Source: Paenibacillus periandrae
GTDB taxonomy: Bacteria > Bacillota > Bacilli > Paenibacillales > NBRC-103111
Direction of reading: 5' to 3'
DNA length: 64,000 bases
Assembly: GCF_022458865.1 (NCBI RefSeq)
Contig: NZ_JAJNMU010000015.1
Coordinates: 124,001 to 188,000 of the forward strand
The notes below the pieces were generated by a model. It was not told where the DNA came from. It searched no databases and saw only the letters and a program-made list of their open reading frames with translations. Below are positions 52,263 through 61,315 of this stretch, in pieces (position 1 is the stretch's first letter; each line of letters opens with the position of its first letter). The position numbers were made by a program, and so were the translations under genes.

Positions 52263-53054
52263 TTATTCCAGCTCCAAAATCATGCCGGTTCGGGCCATTT
52301 CAACACTCGCAGGAAGGCCATACTGCTCAAGAACATCAACACCATGCGACATATGGGTAAATACTGTATGCTCAGGCTTCGTTTGTTGCAGCAGCTCAAG
52401 GGCTTCAGTCATATCGTAGACAGATCGTGTCTCGGTCGCAGATTCTTCCTTATAGAAATTAGTACCGATAATTAACAGCTGTAAGCCAAATAGGGGAGCT
52501 TTTTCCTCCTCATTCAGATTAATTGCATCTGAACAGTAGGCAAAGCGGTACGGCTGATCCGTATGCTTGTCAAAGCGATAAGCATAAGAGAAGCCATTCT
52601 TCCCATGGCATACCTTCCAAGGACGAATAACCCACTCATCCCATACCATACTGCTGCTGCAATCGTGATAGTCGAGCTGATTTTCCAGCCAGGGATACAT
52701 TGTGCGAAGCTGGGCCAGCACATCGGCTGGTGCATATACATGACCCCTCATATGGCTGTAACGGCAGGCATCGGCCCATTCGGGAAGTCCCGCTATATGG
52801 TCAAAATGCGCATGAGTAATGAGCACATGCTCAAGACTCCTGAGTCCGTAATGCTCCATTTGGGTGCGCCACTCGGGACCGCAATCAATCAATAGCATGC
52901 CAACGGACGTATGCAGCAGAGCAGATGAACGGAATCGTCGGTTAGCGCCGCTCGTTCTGGCCTCGGTGCATACCACACAGGAGCAGTATACTCTGGGAAC
53001 ACCCATTGAATCGCCTGTACCCCATAAGGTCAAGGTATCTTTCACTGTTTCCAC
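52263..53054 (-). CDS. MBL-fold phosphodiesterase (PhnP-like)
   Basis: 263 aa metallo-beta-lactamase fold hydrolase. The N-terminal GTGDSMGVPRVYCSCVVCTE has the paired cysteines that bind a structural zinc in PhnP. The catalytic metal motif is THAHFDHIAGLPEW near residue 80, with the later acid in AYCSDAINL and FTHMSHG near 230. PhnP cleaves cyclic ribose phosphates; this enzyme may act on similar diesters. A GTG start with GGAAAG upstream is likely. No other phosphonate genes are nearby. Confidence 0.87.
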   Translation of the reverse strand: METVKDTLTLWGTGDSMGVPRVYCSCVVCTEARTSGANRRFRSSALLHTSVGMLLIDCGPEWRTQMEHYGLRSLEHVLITHAHFDHIAGLPEWADACRYSHMRGHVYAPADVLAQLRTMYPWLENQLDYHDCSSSMVWDEWVIRPWKVCHGKNGFSYAYRFDKHTDQPYRFAYCSDAINLNEEEKAPLFGLQLLIIGTNFYKEESATETRSVYDMTEALELLQQTKPEHTVFTHMSHGVDVLEQYGLPASVEMARTGMILELE

Positions 53055-53412
53055 ATTCTTTCCAGCTGATGATATAAGTAAAATAAATATAAACTACTTG
53101 GTGGGATTTGTACACTCGGAGAAACCGTTCGAGGAATGTAAAAAACCGGCCGCATGGACCGGTCATACGTATTTTTTGGTAAATTGGGTGTAATTACTTT
53201 TCACCATACATCCCGGCGGGCATCGAAAGCTGCTTGCCGGACATACTTTCTCTCATCTGCCGATAATAATGACGTTAACCGACCATGTAGCGCTCATGAA
53301 AAGAAAAGAGGTGGAGGCTTGGTTGCCGGGGCGGTTAAAGGTTAGCCTTATGTGAGATATATAACTGCGTAGTGTGGTATGATAAAGCTATACTGATGAT
53401 GCGGGTGACAAC
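53055..53412. other. Intergenic region with a minus-strand terminator and no clear gene
   Basis: About 360 bases. A hairpin (ACCGG/CCGGT, 53146-53164) is followed on the minus strand by T6, but no gene is seen upstream of it on that strand. Short minus-strand frames of 14-20 codons exist between 53170 and 53270; none has a convincing ribosome site. Confidence 0.45.
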
Positions 53413-54924
53413 TTGACGATTTTACTAATGGTCCTCATGGTAGCGGCTATTGCGCTGTTCATAACCAAAGCTCGAAACCCTTCTGCGTACTGGATGGGTT
53501 TTGTTCTGTTTGGCTGGTTCCTGAGTATAGCCGGTCTTATTTTGTTTATAGCCAAATACGGAGGCTTCTATTATAAGGTAAATATTGTCTTATTTTTCAA
53601 TGATGACATTCGCAATCTGCTGTTGAACTCGCCTATCAAAATTGAAGGCATCAGCCGTATGATTACAGTGGGAAGATCGATGTTTATTTTCAGTCTCATC
53701 GGGTTATCCCTGTCGCTGTTATCTTCCAGAACGATTTGGAAGCAGTGGCATATCTACGCGCTGAGCTTGCTTTTGGCGCTTGCCAACATTATTTTCTATG
53801 ATCCGGTTATATACAAAGAGGCGCTTACGGTCATGGAACGCCATTATACGTATATGGTTGGTTGGCTGACACGGGGTTGGATCGTCATCTCGGCTCTTAC
53901 GGCGGTTTCCATCATGATCTGGAGCTATCGAAAAATAACGATACCTTGGGTGAAGCAGCAGAGCAGATTCATTATATTGGGCGTATGCTCGCTGGTTCTC
54001 TTTTATTTTTTCCTCGGTTTTATGGGACCTCTGCAAGTATTTGATGTACGGACGTTCTACGTCCTGTATTCGGATTTCTCGAATTTCAATCCACCGCTGA
54101 CTCTCATCCAGTGGTACTTGAGCATCGTGTTTACGGGGGTGCTGTCACTCATTAGTATTGTGTCGATATGGAAATATGCGGAGATCGTAAACAAGATGGG
54201 TAAAAACGACCTGCACCTGCAAAGAAAGCTGAAAACGGCTAATATGGGTGCCCAGGTATTCACACATGCGATTAAAAATCAGTTGATTATGATGCAATTG
54301 CTTATTAGACAAGCAACAGATCAGCTCAACAGGCAAGAAGCACCTGGCTCTGTCGAGGCGTTGATCCCTTTAGAAAAAGCGGCACATATCGCTGATCACA
54401 CGCTCGGACGGCTGGACCAGTTATATAAATCTTCGAAAAGCAATCATCTTCAATTAAAACCGTACGCTGTCCACAAGCTTATCGATCACACGCTCGACCG
54501 CACGACGGTGCCGGAGTCTATCGCGGTTGAGGTTGAAGTGCCAAGCGAAGAGACTTTTGTATTAATCGATGTGTATCACATGTCCGAAGCGATCCACAAT
54601 TTGCTGGTAAATGCCATCGAAGCGATTGGAGACGATCCGAAAGGTCGAATCGGTCTGGTCAGCTATGTGGAGGAAAACTGGGTCATTATTAAAGTAACCG
54701 ACAACGGCCCCGGTATTGCAAAAGAACTGCAGGAAGGCGTCTTTGACCCCTTTTATACGAGCAAGAACACGACTAGGAACTGGGGGGTGGGGTTATCATA
54801 TGTTAAACATGTCGTGCTGGGCCATTACGGACATATTCATCTGGACAGCAAGGGGAATACCGGATGCACCTTCCAGGTCATCATACCGCTATACTTATTA
54901 AAACCATCAGCAAAGGAGGGATGA
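53413..54924 (+). CDS. Membrane sensor histidine kinase
   Basis: 503 aa. About six or seven membrane helices fill residues 1-270. The kinase core follows: the phosphoacceptor histidine is probably in FTHAIKNQLIMMQLL near residue 284, the N box in IHNLLVNAIEAIG near 395, and TDNGPGI plus WGVGLSYVKHVV are the ATP-lid boxes. The TTG start is uncertain because the ribosome site is weak. It is followed after seven bases by a response regulator, so the two form a two-component pair. The signal is unknown. Confidence 0.9.
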   Translation: MTILLMVLMVAAIALFITKARNPSAYWMGFVLFGWFLSIAGLILFIAKYGGFYYKVNIVLFFNDDIRNLLLNSPIKIEGISRMITVGRSMFIFSLIGLSLSLLSSRTIWKQWHIYALSLLLALANIIFYDPVIYKEALTVMERHYTYMVGWLTRGWIVISALTAVSIMIWSYRKITIPWVKQQSRFIILGVCSLVLFYFFLGFMGPLQVFDVRTFYVLYSDFSNFNPPLTLIQWYLSIVFTGVLSLISIVSIWKYAEIVNKMGKNDLHLQRKLKTANMGAQVFTHAIKNQLIMMQLLIRQATDQLNRQEAPGSVEALIPLEKAAHIADHTLGRLDQLYKSSKSNHLQLKPYAVHKLIDHTLDRTTVPESIAVEVEVPSEETFVLIDVYHMSEAIHNLLVNAIEAIGDDPKGRIGLVSYVEENWVIIKVTDNGPGIAKELQEGVFDPFYTSKNTTRNWGVGLSYVKHVVLGHYGHIHLDSKGNTGCTFQVIIPLYLLKPSAKEG

Positions 54925-54931
54925 GGGCTCT

Positions 54932-55627
54932 ATGACACCACCAATTCGTATTCTTGTAGCCGAGGATCTGGACGTATTGAGAGAACATTTTTGCTTACAA
55001 ATCGAGCAGGCAGAGGGGATGATCCTCGTTGGACAAGCTTCCAGTGGCAAAGAGGTGCTAAATCTTGTTCCTGAGCTTAGACCGGATATTATTCTGATGG
55101 ATATTGAGATGGATATGAAGCATGACGGTATTATTACCGCTCAAAAGGTACTCGCGCAATTTCCCGAGACGAAGATTATTTTCCTGACCGTTCATGAGGA
55201 TGACGAAACCGTATTTAGCGCTTTTGAAACGGGGGCCGTTGATTATGTATTAAAAACAAGCTCGGTTGGAGAAATCATCAATAGCATCCGGACGGCCTAT
55301 CAGGGCAAAGTCCAAATCCGGCCTGAGGTTGCCTATAAGATCAAAAATGAATTTACCCGTATTCGGCGCAACGAAGAAACCTTTCGCAAGTCCATTCAGA
55401 TTTTGTACCAATTAACTCCCTCCGAGCTAGCCATTCTTGATTTGCTGTTAAAGGATATGAAAATCACAGAGATTGCCAAGGAAAGGCAGGTGGAGCTGTC
55501 CACCATCAAATCACAAATTAATCTTATTTTGAAAAAATTCAATAAAAAGCGAACAAAAGAAGTAACCGCCATGCTGCGTGATTCGGACATTATACCTTAC
55601 ATACATAAAATAAGAGAGGGGCTATAG
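54932..55627 (+). CDS. NarL/LuxR-type response regulator
   Basis: 231 aa. The receiver domain has AEDLD near the start, the phosphorylated Asp in IILMDIEMD near residue 57 and YVLKTSS near 106. The C-terminal helix-turn-helix (LTPSELAILDLLLKDMKITE, then QVELSTIKSQINLIL) is of LuxR type. It follows its kinase in one operon. Its stop codon lies in the loop of the transcription terminator. Adjacent sulfonate-type transport genes are convergent, so they need not be its targets. Confidence 0.9.
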   Translation: MTPPIRILVAEDLDVLREHFCLQIEQAEGMILVGQASSGKEVLNLVPELRPDIILMDIEMDMKHDGIITAQKVLAQFPETKIIFLTVHEDDETVFSAFETGAVDYVLKTSSVGEIINSIRTAYQGKVQIRPEVAYKIKNEFTRIRRNEETFRKSIQILYQLTPSELAILDLLLKDMKITEIAKERQVELSTIKSQINLILKKFNKKRTKEVTAMLRDSDIIPYIHKIREGL

Positions 55628-55643
55628 AGCCCTTCTCTTATTT
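55608..55643. terminator. Bidirectional terminator containing a stop codon
   Basis: AAATAAGAGAGGGGCT at 55608-55623 pairs with AGCCCTTCTCTTATTT at 55628-55643. The TAG of the response regulator gene is in the four-base loop. It also faces the end of the importer operon. Confidence 0.82.
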
Positions 55644-55689
55644 GGAGTCATCACAATTTATAGTTTCTGTGAACCTAAGCTTGAACTGC

Positions 55690-56754
55690 TTACGGGTTAA
55701 CCGCTTTGATAGCCGGATCCGTCGTCATGAATTTTTCTGATGGCACGATGCTGTCCATTTTGCCGTTAGCGACAAACAGCTTTTGCAAATTGTCGAACCA
55801 TTGCTTGGCTGTGCCGTCCTTGAATATGGTCGCCAGCTTCTTGCTATCGATCCAATCAATACTTTCCAGCTCTTGCTTTAGGCTATCCTCAGGCACCTGA
55901 GTATAGGCAGCTGTTAGTTTAACGGCTTCGTCACTGTGGCTTATTTTGTACTCGGTTGTTTTCGCCATAGCTTTCATGAATTTGTCAACCAATTCCGGTT
56001 TTTCCTTTAAGAATTTCGGATTCACGACCCAGCTGGACGGGAACGAATATTCAGGAAAGAAGCTGCTGTTATCCCCGAGCTTAACCATGTTTTCTTTGCC
56101 AATTTGTTTCTCGATCTCTGATGTGTACGGGGACCAGATGGCGACTGCATCGACCTTGCCTGCTACGTAAGCGGTAACAGCACCGGCAACATCCATGTTG
56201 ACGATATTCACATCACTCAGCTTAAGTCCGGCTTTTTCTATACCCAGATTCAACACCATTTCACCTGAGGTTCCTTTGGGCACCCCAACGGTTTTACCTT
56301 TTAAATCTTTAAATTCTTTAATACCGGATTTTTTCGTAGCGAACACCATATCACTCTTGCCGAGACTGACGATCCCTATGATGTTGCCTTGACCTTGAGC
56401 AGACAGGAAGGTGGCTCCAGGTCCAATATAAGCAATATCGATTTCACCCGCTGCCATGGCTTGAAATTCCGGAGGGCCGCTAAGAAATTTGACGGCATTC
56501 ATCTTAATGCCTGCTTCTTTGAAGAAGCCCTTTTCCTCACCAATCGCAATCGGTGCTGCTCCGCCCATGTTAGGCATATAAGCAAAATTAATGGTTTGTA
56601 CTTTTTCCTCGACTTTGGTAGTAGGGGTTGGAGCTTGTGGTGCATTGGCATTCGTGGACCCGCTGCCTGAACCACAAGCACTGATAAGAAGTGTAAGACT
56701 GAGTGCAAGTGCTGCCAGTGGAAGCTTAATGACGGATTGTGATTTGTAAACCAT
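55690..56754 (-). CDS. ABC importer substrate-binding lipoprotein (sulfonate/taurine/nitrate family)
   Basis: 354 aa. The lipobox LISACGSG is followed by a short Pro/Thr linker and an SsuA/NrtA-type binding domain: INFAYMPNMGGAAPIAIGEE, GEIDIAYIGPGATFLSAQG near residue 105, and FKDLKGKTVGVPKGTSGEM near 145. It is the last gene of the sulfatase-importer operon. The neighbouring sulfatase suggests a sulfonate or sulfate ester as ligand. Nitrate, taurine or thiamine-precursor ligands are alternatives for the family. Confidence 0.88.
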   Translation of the reverse strand: MVYKSQSVIKLPLAALALSLTLLISACGSGSGSTNANAPQAPTPTTKVEEKVQTINFAYMPNMGGAAPIAIGEEKGFFKEAGIKMNAVKFLSGPPEFQAMAAGEIDIAYIGPGATFLSAQGQGNIIGIVSLGKSDMVFATKKSGIKEFKDLKGKTVGVPKGTSGEMVLNLGIEKAGLKLSDVNIVNMDVAGAVTAYVAGKVDAVAIWSPYTSEIEKQIGKENMVKLGDNSSFFPEYSFPSSWVVNPKFLKEKPELVDKFMKAMAKTTEYKISHSDEAVKLTAAYTQVPEDSLKQELESIDWIDSKKLATIFKDGTAKQWFDNLQKLFVANGKMDSIVPSEKFMTTDPAIKAVNP

Positions 56755-56804
56755 GTTAAAAACCCTCCCTTTATTATGAGTAGTATAACGGTAATATATA
56801 CCGA

Positions 56805-57635
56805 TTACTTCGACACCTCGAGATATTCACGGTACACTTTGGACCATATCTCATTTTTGATACTGATATATCGTTCATCCAGCTTGGTTGACTGATCTCG
56901 AGGGTAAGGGATGTCTACATCTATAATTTCTTTGATACGGCCGGGACGTGCACTCATAATAATGACACGCTGGGCCAGGATGACAGCTTCCTCAACATCA
57001 TGAGTAATAAAGAAGCACGTTTTCTTTTGCTTTTGCCAGGTCTTGAGCAGCTCCTCCTGCAGTTGGGCTCGCGTCTGGGCGTCTAACGCTCCGAACGGCT
57101 CATCCATAAGAAGTACTTCAGGCTCCACCGCATACGCTCTTGCAATCGCGACCCGCTGCTTCATCCCGCCTGACAATTCCTTCGGATACGCATGGGCAAA
57201 GTCCTTGAGCCCCACCAGCTCCAAATAAGACTCAGCCTTTTCCTTGCGTTCCTTCTGGTTTAATCCGCGCAGCTTCAGTCCAAATTCAACATTTTTTAAT
57301 ACGGTTTTCCACGGGAATAAGGCATATTGTTGAAACACAACACCACGTTCCCTGCCGGGGCCGTGAACCTCCTTGCCATCGACTCGCACCGAACCGGAGG
57401 TTGCGGCTTCAAGCCCACCAATAATATTGAGCAGGGTTGTTTTGCCGCAGCCGCTTGGGCCGACTACACACACAAATTCATTATTTTTGATCGTTAAATC
57501 CGTGTTTTGCAGAGCAATGGTATCACCATTTCGACCCTTGTATATTTTCGAAAGGCCGCTGATCTCAATTTTGTTAGCTTCTGTCGCTTGCTTATTGATG
57601 CTGTTCGCTTCTAGCTTTGACGAAGTTCCTGCCAT
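56805..57635 (-). CDS. ABC importer ATPase (SsuB/TauB type)
   Basis: 276 aa. Walker A is GPSGCGKTT near residue 59, the signature LSGGMKQRVAIARAYA near 153, Walker B VLLMDEPFGALDAQTR near 174 and the switch histidine in FFITHDVEEAV near 207. An N-terminal extension of about 20 residues precedes the domain. Its start lies within the permease gene (25-base overlap), which indicates translational coupling. It energises uptake with the permease and binding protein of this operon. Confidence 0.93.
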   Translation of the reverse strand: MAGTSSKLEANSINKQATEANKIEISGLSKIYKGRNGDTIALQNTDLTIKNNEFVCVVGPSGCGKTTLLNIIGGLEAATSGSVRVDGKEVHGPGRERGVVFQQYALFPWKTVLKNVEFGLKLRGLNQKERKEKAESYLELVGLKDFAHAYPKELSGGMKQRVAIARAYAVEPEVLLMDEPFGALDAQTRAQLQEELLKTWQKQKKTCFFITHDVEEAVILAQRVIIMSARPGRIKEIIDVDIPYPRDQSTKLDERYISIKNEIWSKVYREYLEVSK

Positions 57636-58372
57636 CCCGTCAGCCTCCTCTCCAGAAACAATACAAATTTATCCATAGCCAAACCTATAATCCCGATAAC
57701 GATGATACCGAGTATGACGATATCCATGCGGAAGTATAAGCTTGCTTCCATGATCATATTGCCAAGCCCTTTATTGGCACCCGTTAGTTCAGCAGCAACA
57801 AGTGTTGTCCACGCAGCAGCCAGACCAAGTCGCACCCCTACCAGAATATAAGGGAAGGAGGCAGGTACAATGACCTCGAAGAAAATGTCCCGGTCTCTGG
57901 CGCCAAGCACCCGGGCCGCACGGATTAAGGTTGGATCGACGTTGCGGATTCCTTGAAAGATCGTGATCACCATGACCAGAAAGGTAGCAACAAAAATAAC
58001 GCTGATTTTCGCCGATTCGCCCACACCCTGTGAAACAATAACAAGAGGGATCAAAGCGATAGGAGGGATCGTCCGAAAAAATTGAATCCATGGATCCACG
58101 ATGGAACGGATCAGAGAATACCATGCCATCAAAAATGCAACAGGTATAGCTACGATCAGCCCGAGTGAGAAGCCGCCAAGTACCCGGAGCAGGCTCGCCC
58201 ATACGTTGGTCCACATCCGGCCGCTCCCAATCTCCGTGGAGAACGATTTCAGCACCTTGACCGGATTCGCTATAATAGCTCCTATAGCCGGAATCGACGA
58301 TAGCAGGTACCAGAGAAGTATACCTACGATCAAGGAGATGATCGTCAGCATCCAGTTGGGGATTTTTTTCAT
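57611..58372 (-). CDS. ABC importer permease (SsuC/TauC type)
   Basis: 253 aa with six membrane segments. The coupling loop is LIRAARVLGARDRDIFFEVI near residues 145-165. SLGLIVAIPVAFLMAWYSLI near 75 and FFRTIPPIALIPLVIVSQG near 95-113 are hallmark segments of the sulfonate/nitrate permease family. It lies 58 bases after the sulfatase gene and overlaps the ATPase gene. Confidence 0.92.
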   Translation of the reverse strand: MKKIPNWMLTIISLIVGILLWYLLSSIPAIGAIIANPVKVLKSFSTEIGSGRMWTNVWASLLRVLGGFSLGLIVAIPVAFLMAWYSLIRSIVDPWIQFFRTIPPIALIPLVIVSQGVGESAKISVIFVATFLVMVITIFQGIRNVDPTLIRAARVLGARDRDIFFEVIVPASFPYILVGVRLGLAAAWTTLVAAELTGANKGLGNMIMEASLYFRMDIVILGIIVIGIIGLAMDKFVLFLERRLTGWQELRQS

Positions 58373-58429
58373 AGTGTTAACCTCTTTTCATAGAGCTCAA
58401 TTTAATTAATAGGACGGCAGCAGGGAGGC

Positions 58430-59890
58430 CTACCCATCATAGGCAGGCTGCAGCGCCTCACTGGAGTAGATGCTTCGCAATTCCGATGCCGCTTCATTCC
58501 AGCCGCTCTTTTCTAATTTACGAACCCAATCCTCAACCTTCAAATATTTCCATGGTCCGGTTTCGATGACTTTTTGCAGCGGGTCTACCTTATAGCCTGG
58601 CTTGCGTGCTTGCTCGTGCTGCCATTGGGACAAGCGATGGTCCATTTCTTTCACAATGTCCGGGAATTCCTCGGCCACATTGCGGGTTTGATTAGGATCG
58701 TTAACCATATCGTACAAAGTCACATCGTCAAAATGCAGCAGCAATCCCGGATGATACGTACGGATGAAATACCATTTCTCGTCCCGCACAGCGCGTTGGC
58801 AGACATACAAAGCATGATCCATCACCAGATAATCGCGTCCTTGCCAATGCTCGCCTGTTAGTGCTGGAAGAAAGGAGCGGCCGTCCCACCCTGATGGCAC
58901 TTCTAGTCCAACCAAATCTGTAAGGGTAGCGATCACATCGACGTTGTAGATGAAGCCGTCAATGGCTTGCCCCGGCTGGGTTACCCCCGGAATGGTAACA
59001 ATTAGCGGAATATGATGGACAGCCTCCGTCGCACTTGCGTGCTCGATGTAGATGCCTTGCTCCCCAAGGGATTCGGCATGATCGGCACTAATAATGAAGC
59101 ATACTTCATCTTCGATGCCAAGCTCACGCAGCGTGTCCAGCAGCTCACCTACGTATTTGTCCATGTAGCTGATACCACCATCGTAGCCGTCAATCACATG
59201 CTTGAAATCGTCGCGATTGGCGATTTGTCCTGGCATGGTTGCCGGATACTTGTCACCCCAATGAAGGAAAGGAGCGGAACGTGGAAAGCTGTCCTTTTGT
59301 TGGGAAGCAATGGTTGCTTCATCAGGGAAATCCTTCAGAGGTGCGTCCTTCCATTGCTCCATATATTCGATGGGATACGTGTAGAACGTATGCGGGTCCC
59401 AATATTGAATGTGTAAAAAGAAGTTATCTTCTTTACCATGCTGCTTCAACCATGGGATTACGGAAGCGTTTACTTCGTCGGCATTTTCGTTGCCTTCTTT
59501 TAAAGAATGCGTATGAACTTCGTTCCAGCCGGCAAAATACCACCAAGCGTGATGGCGATCTCCGAAGGTCGAGAATGTAACCGTTTTATATCCAGCTTTG
59601 CGGATATGTCTCGTAAAGAAAGGAATGTCTTCGCTGTGCCCGTCGCCTTCTGGGTAATGAAATTCTCCGCCAGGTCCCCAATGCGTCAGCGCTCCGTGGT
59701 TAATACCGAATCGGCCTGACATAAAGCTGGCTCTCGATGGTACACATGGAGAGGAAGCGGTGTAGCAATTGTTGAATCTCATTCCCGCTGCGGCAATTTT
59801 ATCAATGTTGGGTGTGGTATTGCGGTTGTAGCCGTAACAGCCCATATGATCGGGACGAAGAGAGTCGATGTCCAAATAAATAATTCGCAT
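58430..59890 (-). CDS. Sulfatase (formylglycine-dependent, Cys type)
   Basis: 486 aa cytosolic sulfate ester hydrolase. Asp7 and Asp9 in YLDIDSLRPDHMG bind calcium. Cys49 in the signature CVPSR would be oxidised to formylglycine. SADHAESLGEQGIYIEHASA near residue 280 supplies further metal and sulfate ligands. No signal peptide is present, so the substrate must be imported, which fits the transporter genes downstream in the same operon. No maturase gene (anSME or FGE) is in the window. ATG 59890 with CAGGAGG upstream is preferred to an open frame from 60001. Confidence 0.9.
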   Translation of the reverse strand: MRIIYLDIDSLRPDHMGCYGYNRNTTPNIDKIAAAGMRFNNCYTASSPCVPSRASFMSGRFGINHGALTHWGPGGEFHYPEGDGHSEDIPFFTRHIRKAGYKTVTFSTFGDRHHAWWYFAGWNEVHTHSLKEGNENADEVNASVIPWLKQHGKEDNFFLHIQYWDPHTFYTYPIEYMEQWKDAPLKDFPDEATIASQQKDSFPRSAPFLHWGDKYPATMPGQIANRDDFKHVIDGYDGGISYMDKYVGELLDTLRELGIEDEVCFIISADHAESLGEQGIYIEHASATEAVHHIPLIVTIPGVTQPGQAIDGFIYNVDVIATLTDLVGLEVPSGWDGRSFLPALTGEHWQGRDYLVMDHALYVCQRAVRDEKWYFIRTYHPGLLLHFDDVTLYDMVNDPNQTRNVAEEFPDIVKEMDHRLSQWQHEQARKPGYKVDPLQKVIETGPWKYLKVEDWVRKLEKSGWNEAASELRSIYSSEALQPAYDG

Positions 59891-59950
59891 GTGTTGGCCT
59901 CCTGTGCTAAGTGATGTTTTCATTATATTTTTAATTTTCTGTAAACATAA

Positions 59951-59969
59951 GGTTGAACAATCTTCAACC
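59951..59969 (-). promoter_or_regulatory. Palindromic operator candidate upstream of the sulfatase operon
   Basis: GGTTGAA-CAATC-TTCAACC is a perfect 7-bp inverted repeat with a 5-base spacer, 60 bases before the sulfatase start. On the minus strand TATAAT lies 34 bases closer to the gene, so the site is at or just upstream of the -35 position. Confidence 0.55.
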
Positions 59970-60010
59970 CTTATTTGCCATATCCACAACAATATCCTCA
60001 TAAAAAAAGC

Positions 60011-60033
60011 AAAAAAACTGCCTGTATGGGCAG
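60011..60033 (-). terminator. Terminator of the 76-aa protein gene
   Basis: CTGCC at 60018-60022 pairs with GGCAG at 60029-60033. On the minus strand it is followed by seven T and a second T-run. Confidence 0.72.
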
Positions 60034-60108
60034 CTCCTTTGCTTAATAATCAATGGAGATCATATGTGAAACTTTGAGATATAGCGATTCATTCATAGCT
60101 TCGATGAT

Positions 60109-60339
60109 TTATGATTCGTTCTGGATCGGATCTGAGACCAAGCCTTCTTCATTAAGCTCTGCCTCGGTTTTCATATTTTTCATATCCTTGCCCAGCCGCC
60201 TGATTTCTTCCATATTGGGAGCCATGGATCCGTTCATAACTTCACTGATCGGGGTATCGGACCCTTTTTGTTCATCGAACTCTTCATGTGCCTTTACGCT
60301 CGTTTTCAAGTCTTCATTATTATAGGTATTGTTCGACAT
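60109..60339 (-). CDS. Small acidic hydrophilic protein of unknown function
   Basis: 76 aa, no cysteine, tryptophan or membrane segment; rich in Glu, Asn, Met and Lys (SVKAHEEFDEQKGSDTPISE, then APNMEEIRRLGKDMKNMKTE). It looks partly disordered. A good ribosome site (GGAGGCGA) and its own terminator make it a likely real gene. Small proteins like this occur in spores of Bacilli, but there is no motif to prove it. Confidence 0.7.
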   Translation of the reverse strand: MSNNTYNNEDLKTSVKAHEEFDEQKGSDTPISEVMNGSMAPNMEEIRRLGKDMKNMKTEAELNEEGLVSDPIQNES

Positions 60340-60538
60340 ATCAGGTCGCCTCCAATGTTAGAATGCACTTGTGTATTATTATTAACCTGCTGGACATTAA
60401 ATCAAACAGACTGAACCATTATTCAACCTGTTATTTGATGCTTAATATTATGCGCTTCCTTCGTCATCTTATCCGAAGTAACACGAGCGCTTAGTGACTG
60501 GCATGATGCGCTCATTTCAGGTATGATAAAAAGAGATG

Positions 60539-60555
60539 GTCGACAAGTACACAAG
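60539..60555 (+). promoter_or_regulatory. GntR operator upstream of gntR
   Basis: GTCGACAAGTACACAAG lies 12 bases after a TATGAT (60522-60527) and 15 bases before the gntR start. It differs at one base from the site at 61299. The position suits autorepression. Confidence 0.7.
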
Positions 60556-60569
60556 ATGAGGTGAAACGG

Positions 60570-61241
60570 ATGCAATTTCCGGCAATGTGGCTGAAGGGAG
60601 CTTCGCTGGGTGAAAAAATTTCCAGTGAGCTTCGTTTGCGGATTATTAATGGAACGATGGCTCCTGATACGGTGATAACGGAAAATGTGTTAGCCGCGGA
60701 ATTTGGAACCAGCCGTTCACCGATTCGTGATGCACTCAAAATTTTATCGAATGAGGGCTTGATAAGGATGGAACGCATGGGTGCCGTGGTCATTGGTCTT
60801 AAATCCAAGGATATGGAAGAATTGAATGATGTCCGTTTTCTGTTCGAGGGGTTCGCGGTTCAGAAGCTTTCCAGCGTTTATGATGAGCTGAAGATCAAGG
60901 AGCTGCAGCAGATTGTGGATAAAATGCAGCTGGCTGAGAGCCATGATGATCCTGTGCAATTTGCCTATTATGATTTGCTGTTTCACGAAACGATTATTTT
61001 AAGCGCTCATCACAGCCGGATTTTATATTTGTGGAATAACATTCGTTATGTCATCCTCACGGTTCTATTAGTGGCAACGGAGCGGCGATTCTCGAAGCAT
61101 AAGGAGGAAATCCAGCCGCTGATTCACCGGCATAAGCTGATCGTGGAGGCGCTTGTTTCACGCGATGCTTCCAATATGAGCAAGATCATTCAGGAGCATT
61201 TTATGGATACGAAGAAATCCGTGGATGAGAGCTTATTTTAA
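60570..61241 (+). CDS. GntR-family regulator (FadR/FCD type)
   Basis: 223 aa. The winged helix near residues 12-75 (LGEKISSELRLRIINGTMAP, then AAEFGTSRSPIRDALKILSN) is followed by an all-helical FCD-like effector domain to the end (LFHETIILSAHHSRILYLWN, with HRHKLIVEAL). FCD domains bind organic acids, often with a metal held by histidines. ATG at 60570 with GAGGTG upstream is preferred to GTG at 60561. It probably represses itself and the dehydrogenase operon through the shared 17-bp sites. Confidence 0.9.
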   Translation: MQFPAMWLKGASLGEKISSELRLRIINGTMAPDTVITENVLAAEFGTSRSPIRDALKILSNEGLIRMERMGAVVIGLKSKDMEELNDVRFLFEGFAVQKLSSVYDELKIKELQQIVDKMQLAESHDDPVQFAYYDLLFHETIILSAHHSRILYLWNNIRYVILTVLLVATERRFSKHKEEIQPLIHRHKLIVEALVSRDASNMSKIIQEHFMDTKKSVDESLF

Positions 61242-61263
61242 GGCTTACGTTACGATAATTGTA

Positions 61264-61292
61264 TTTACAAGCCTTAAATAATTCTTTATACT
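61264..61292 (+). promoter_or_regulatory. SigA promoter of the dehydrogenase operon
   Basis: TTTACA at 61264-61269, a 17-base spacer, and TATACT at 61287-61292. The GntR-type site begins seven bases after the -10. Confidence 0.75.
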
Positions 61293-61298
61293 TAAGTT

Positions 61299-61315
61299 GT
61301 CGACAAGTATACAAG
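61299..61315 (+). promoter_or_regulatory. GntR operator of the dehydrogenase operon
   Basis: GTCGACAAGTATACAAG, preceded by TT, contains two interlocked palindromes: TTGTCGACAA and CAAGTATACAAG. It covers the expected transcription start, as a repressor site would, and matches the gntR site at 16 of 17 bases. Confidence 0.75.

Noticed and set aside
60053-60325. 90-codon plus-strand frame opposite the 76-aa gene
   Set aside because: Ser/Phe-rich antisense product without ribosome site; the minus-strand gene has a good ribosome site and terminator.
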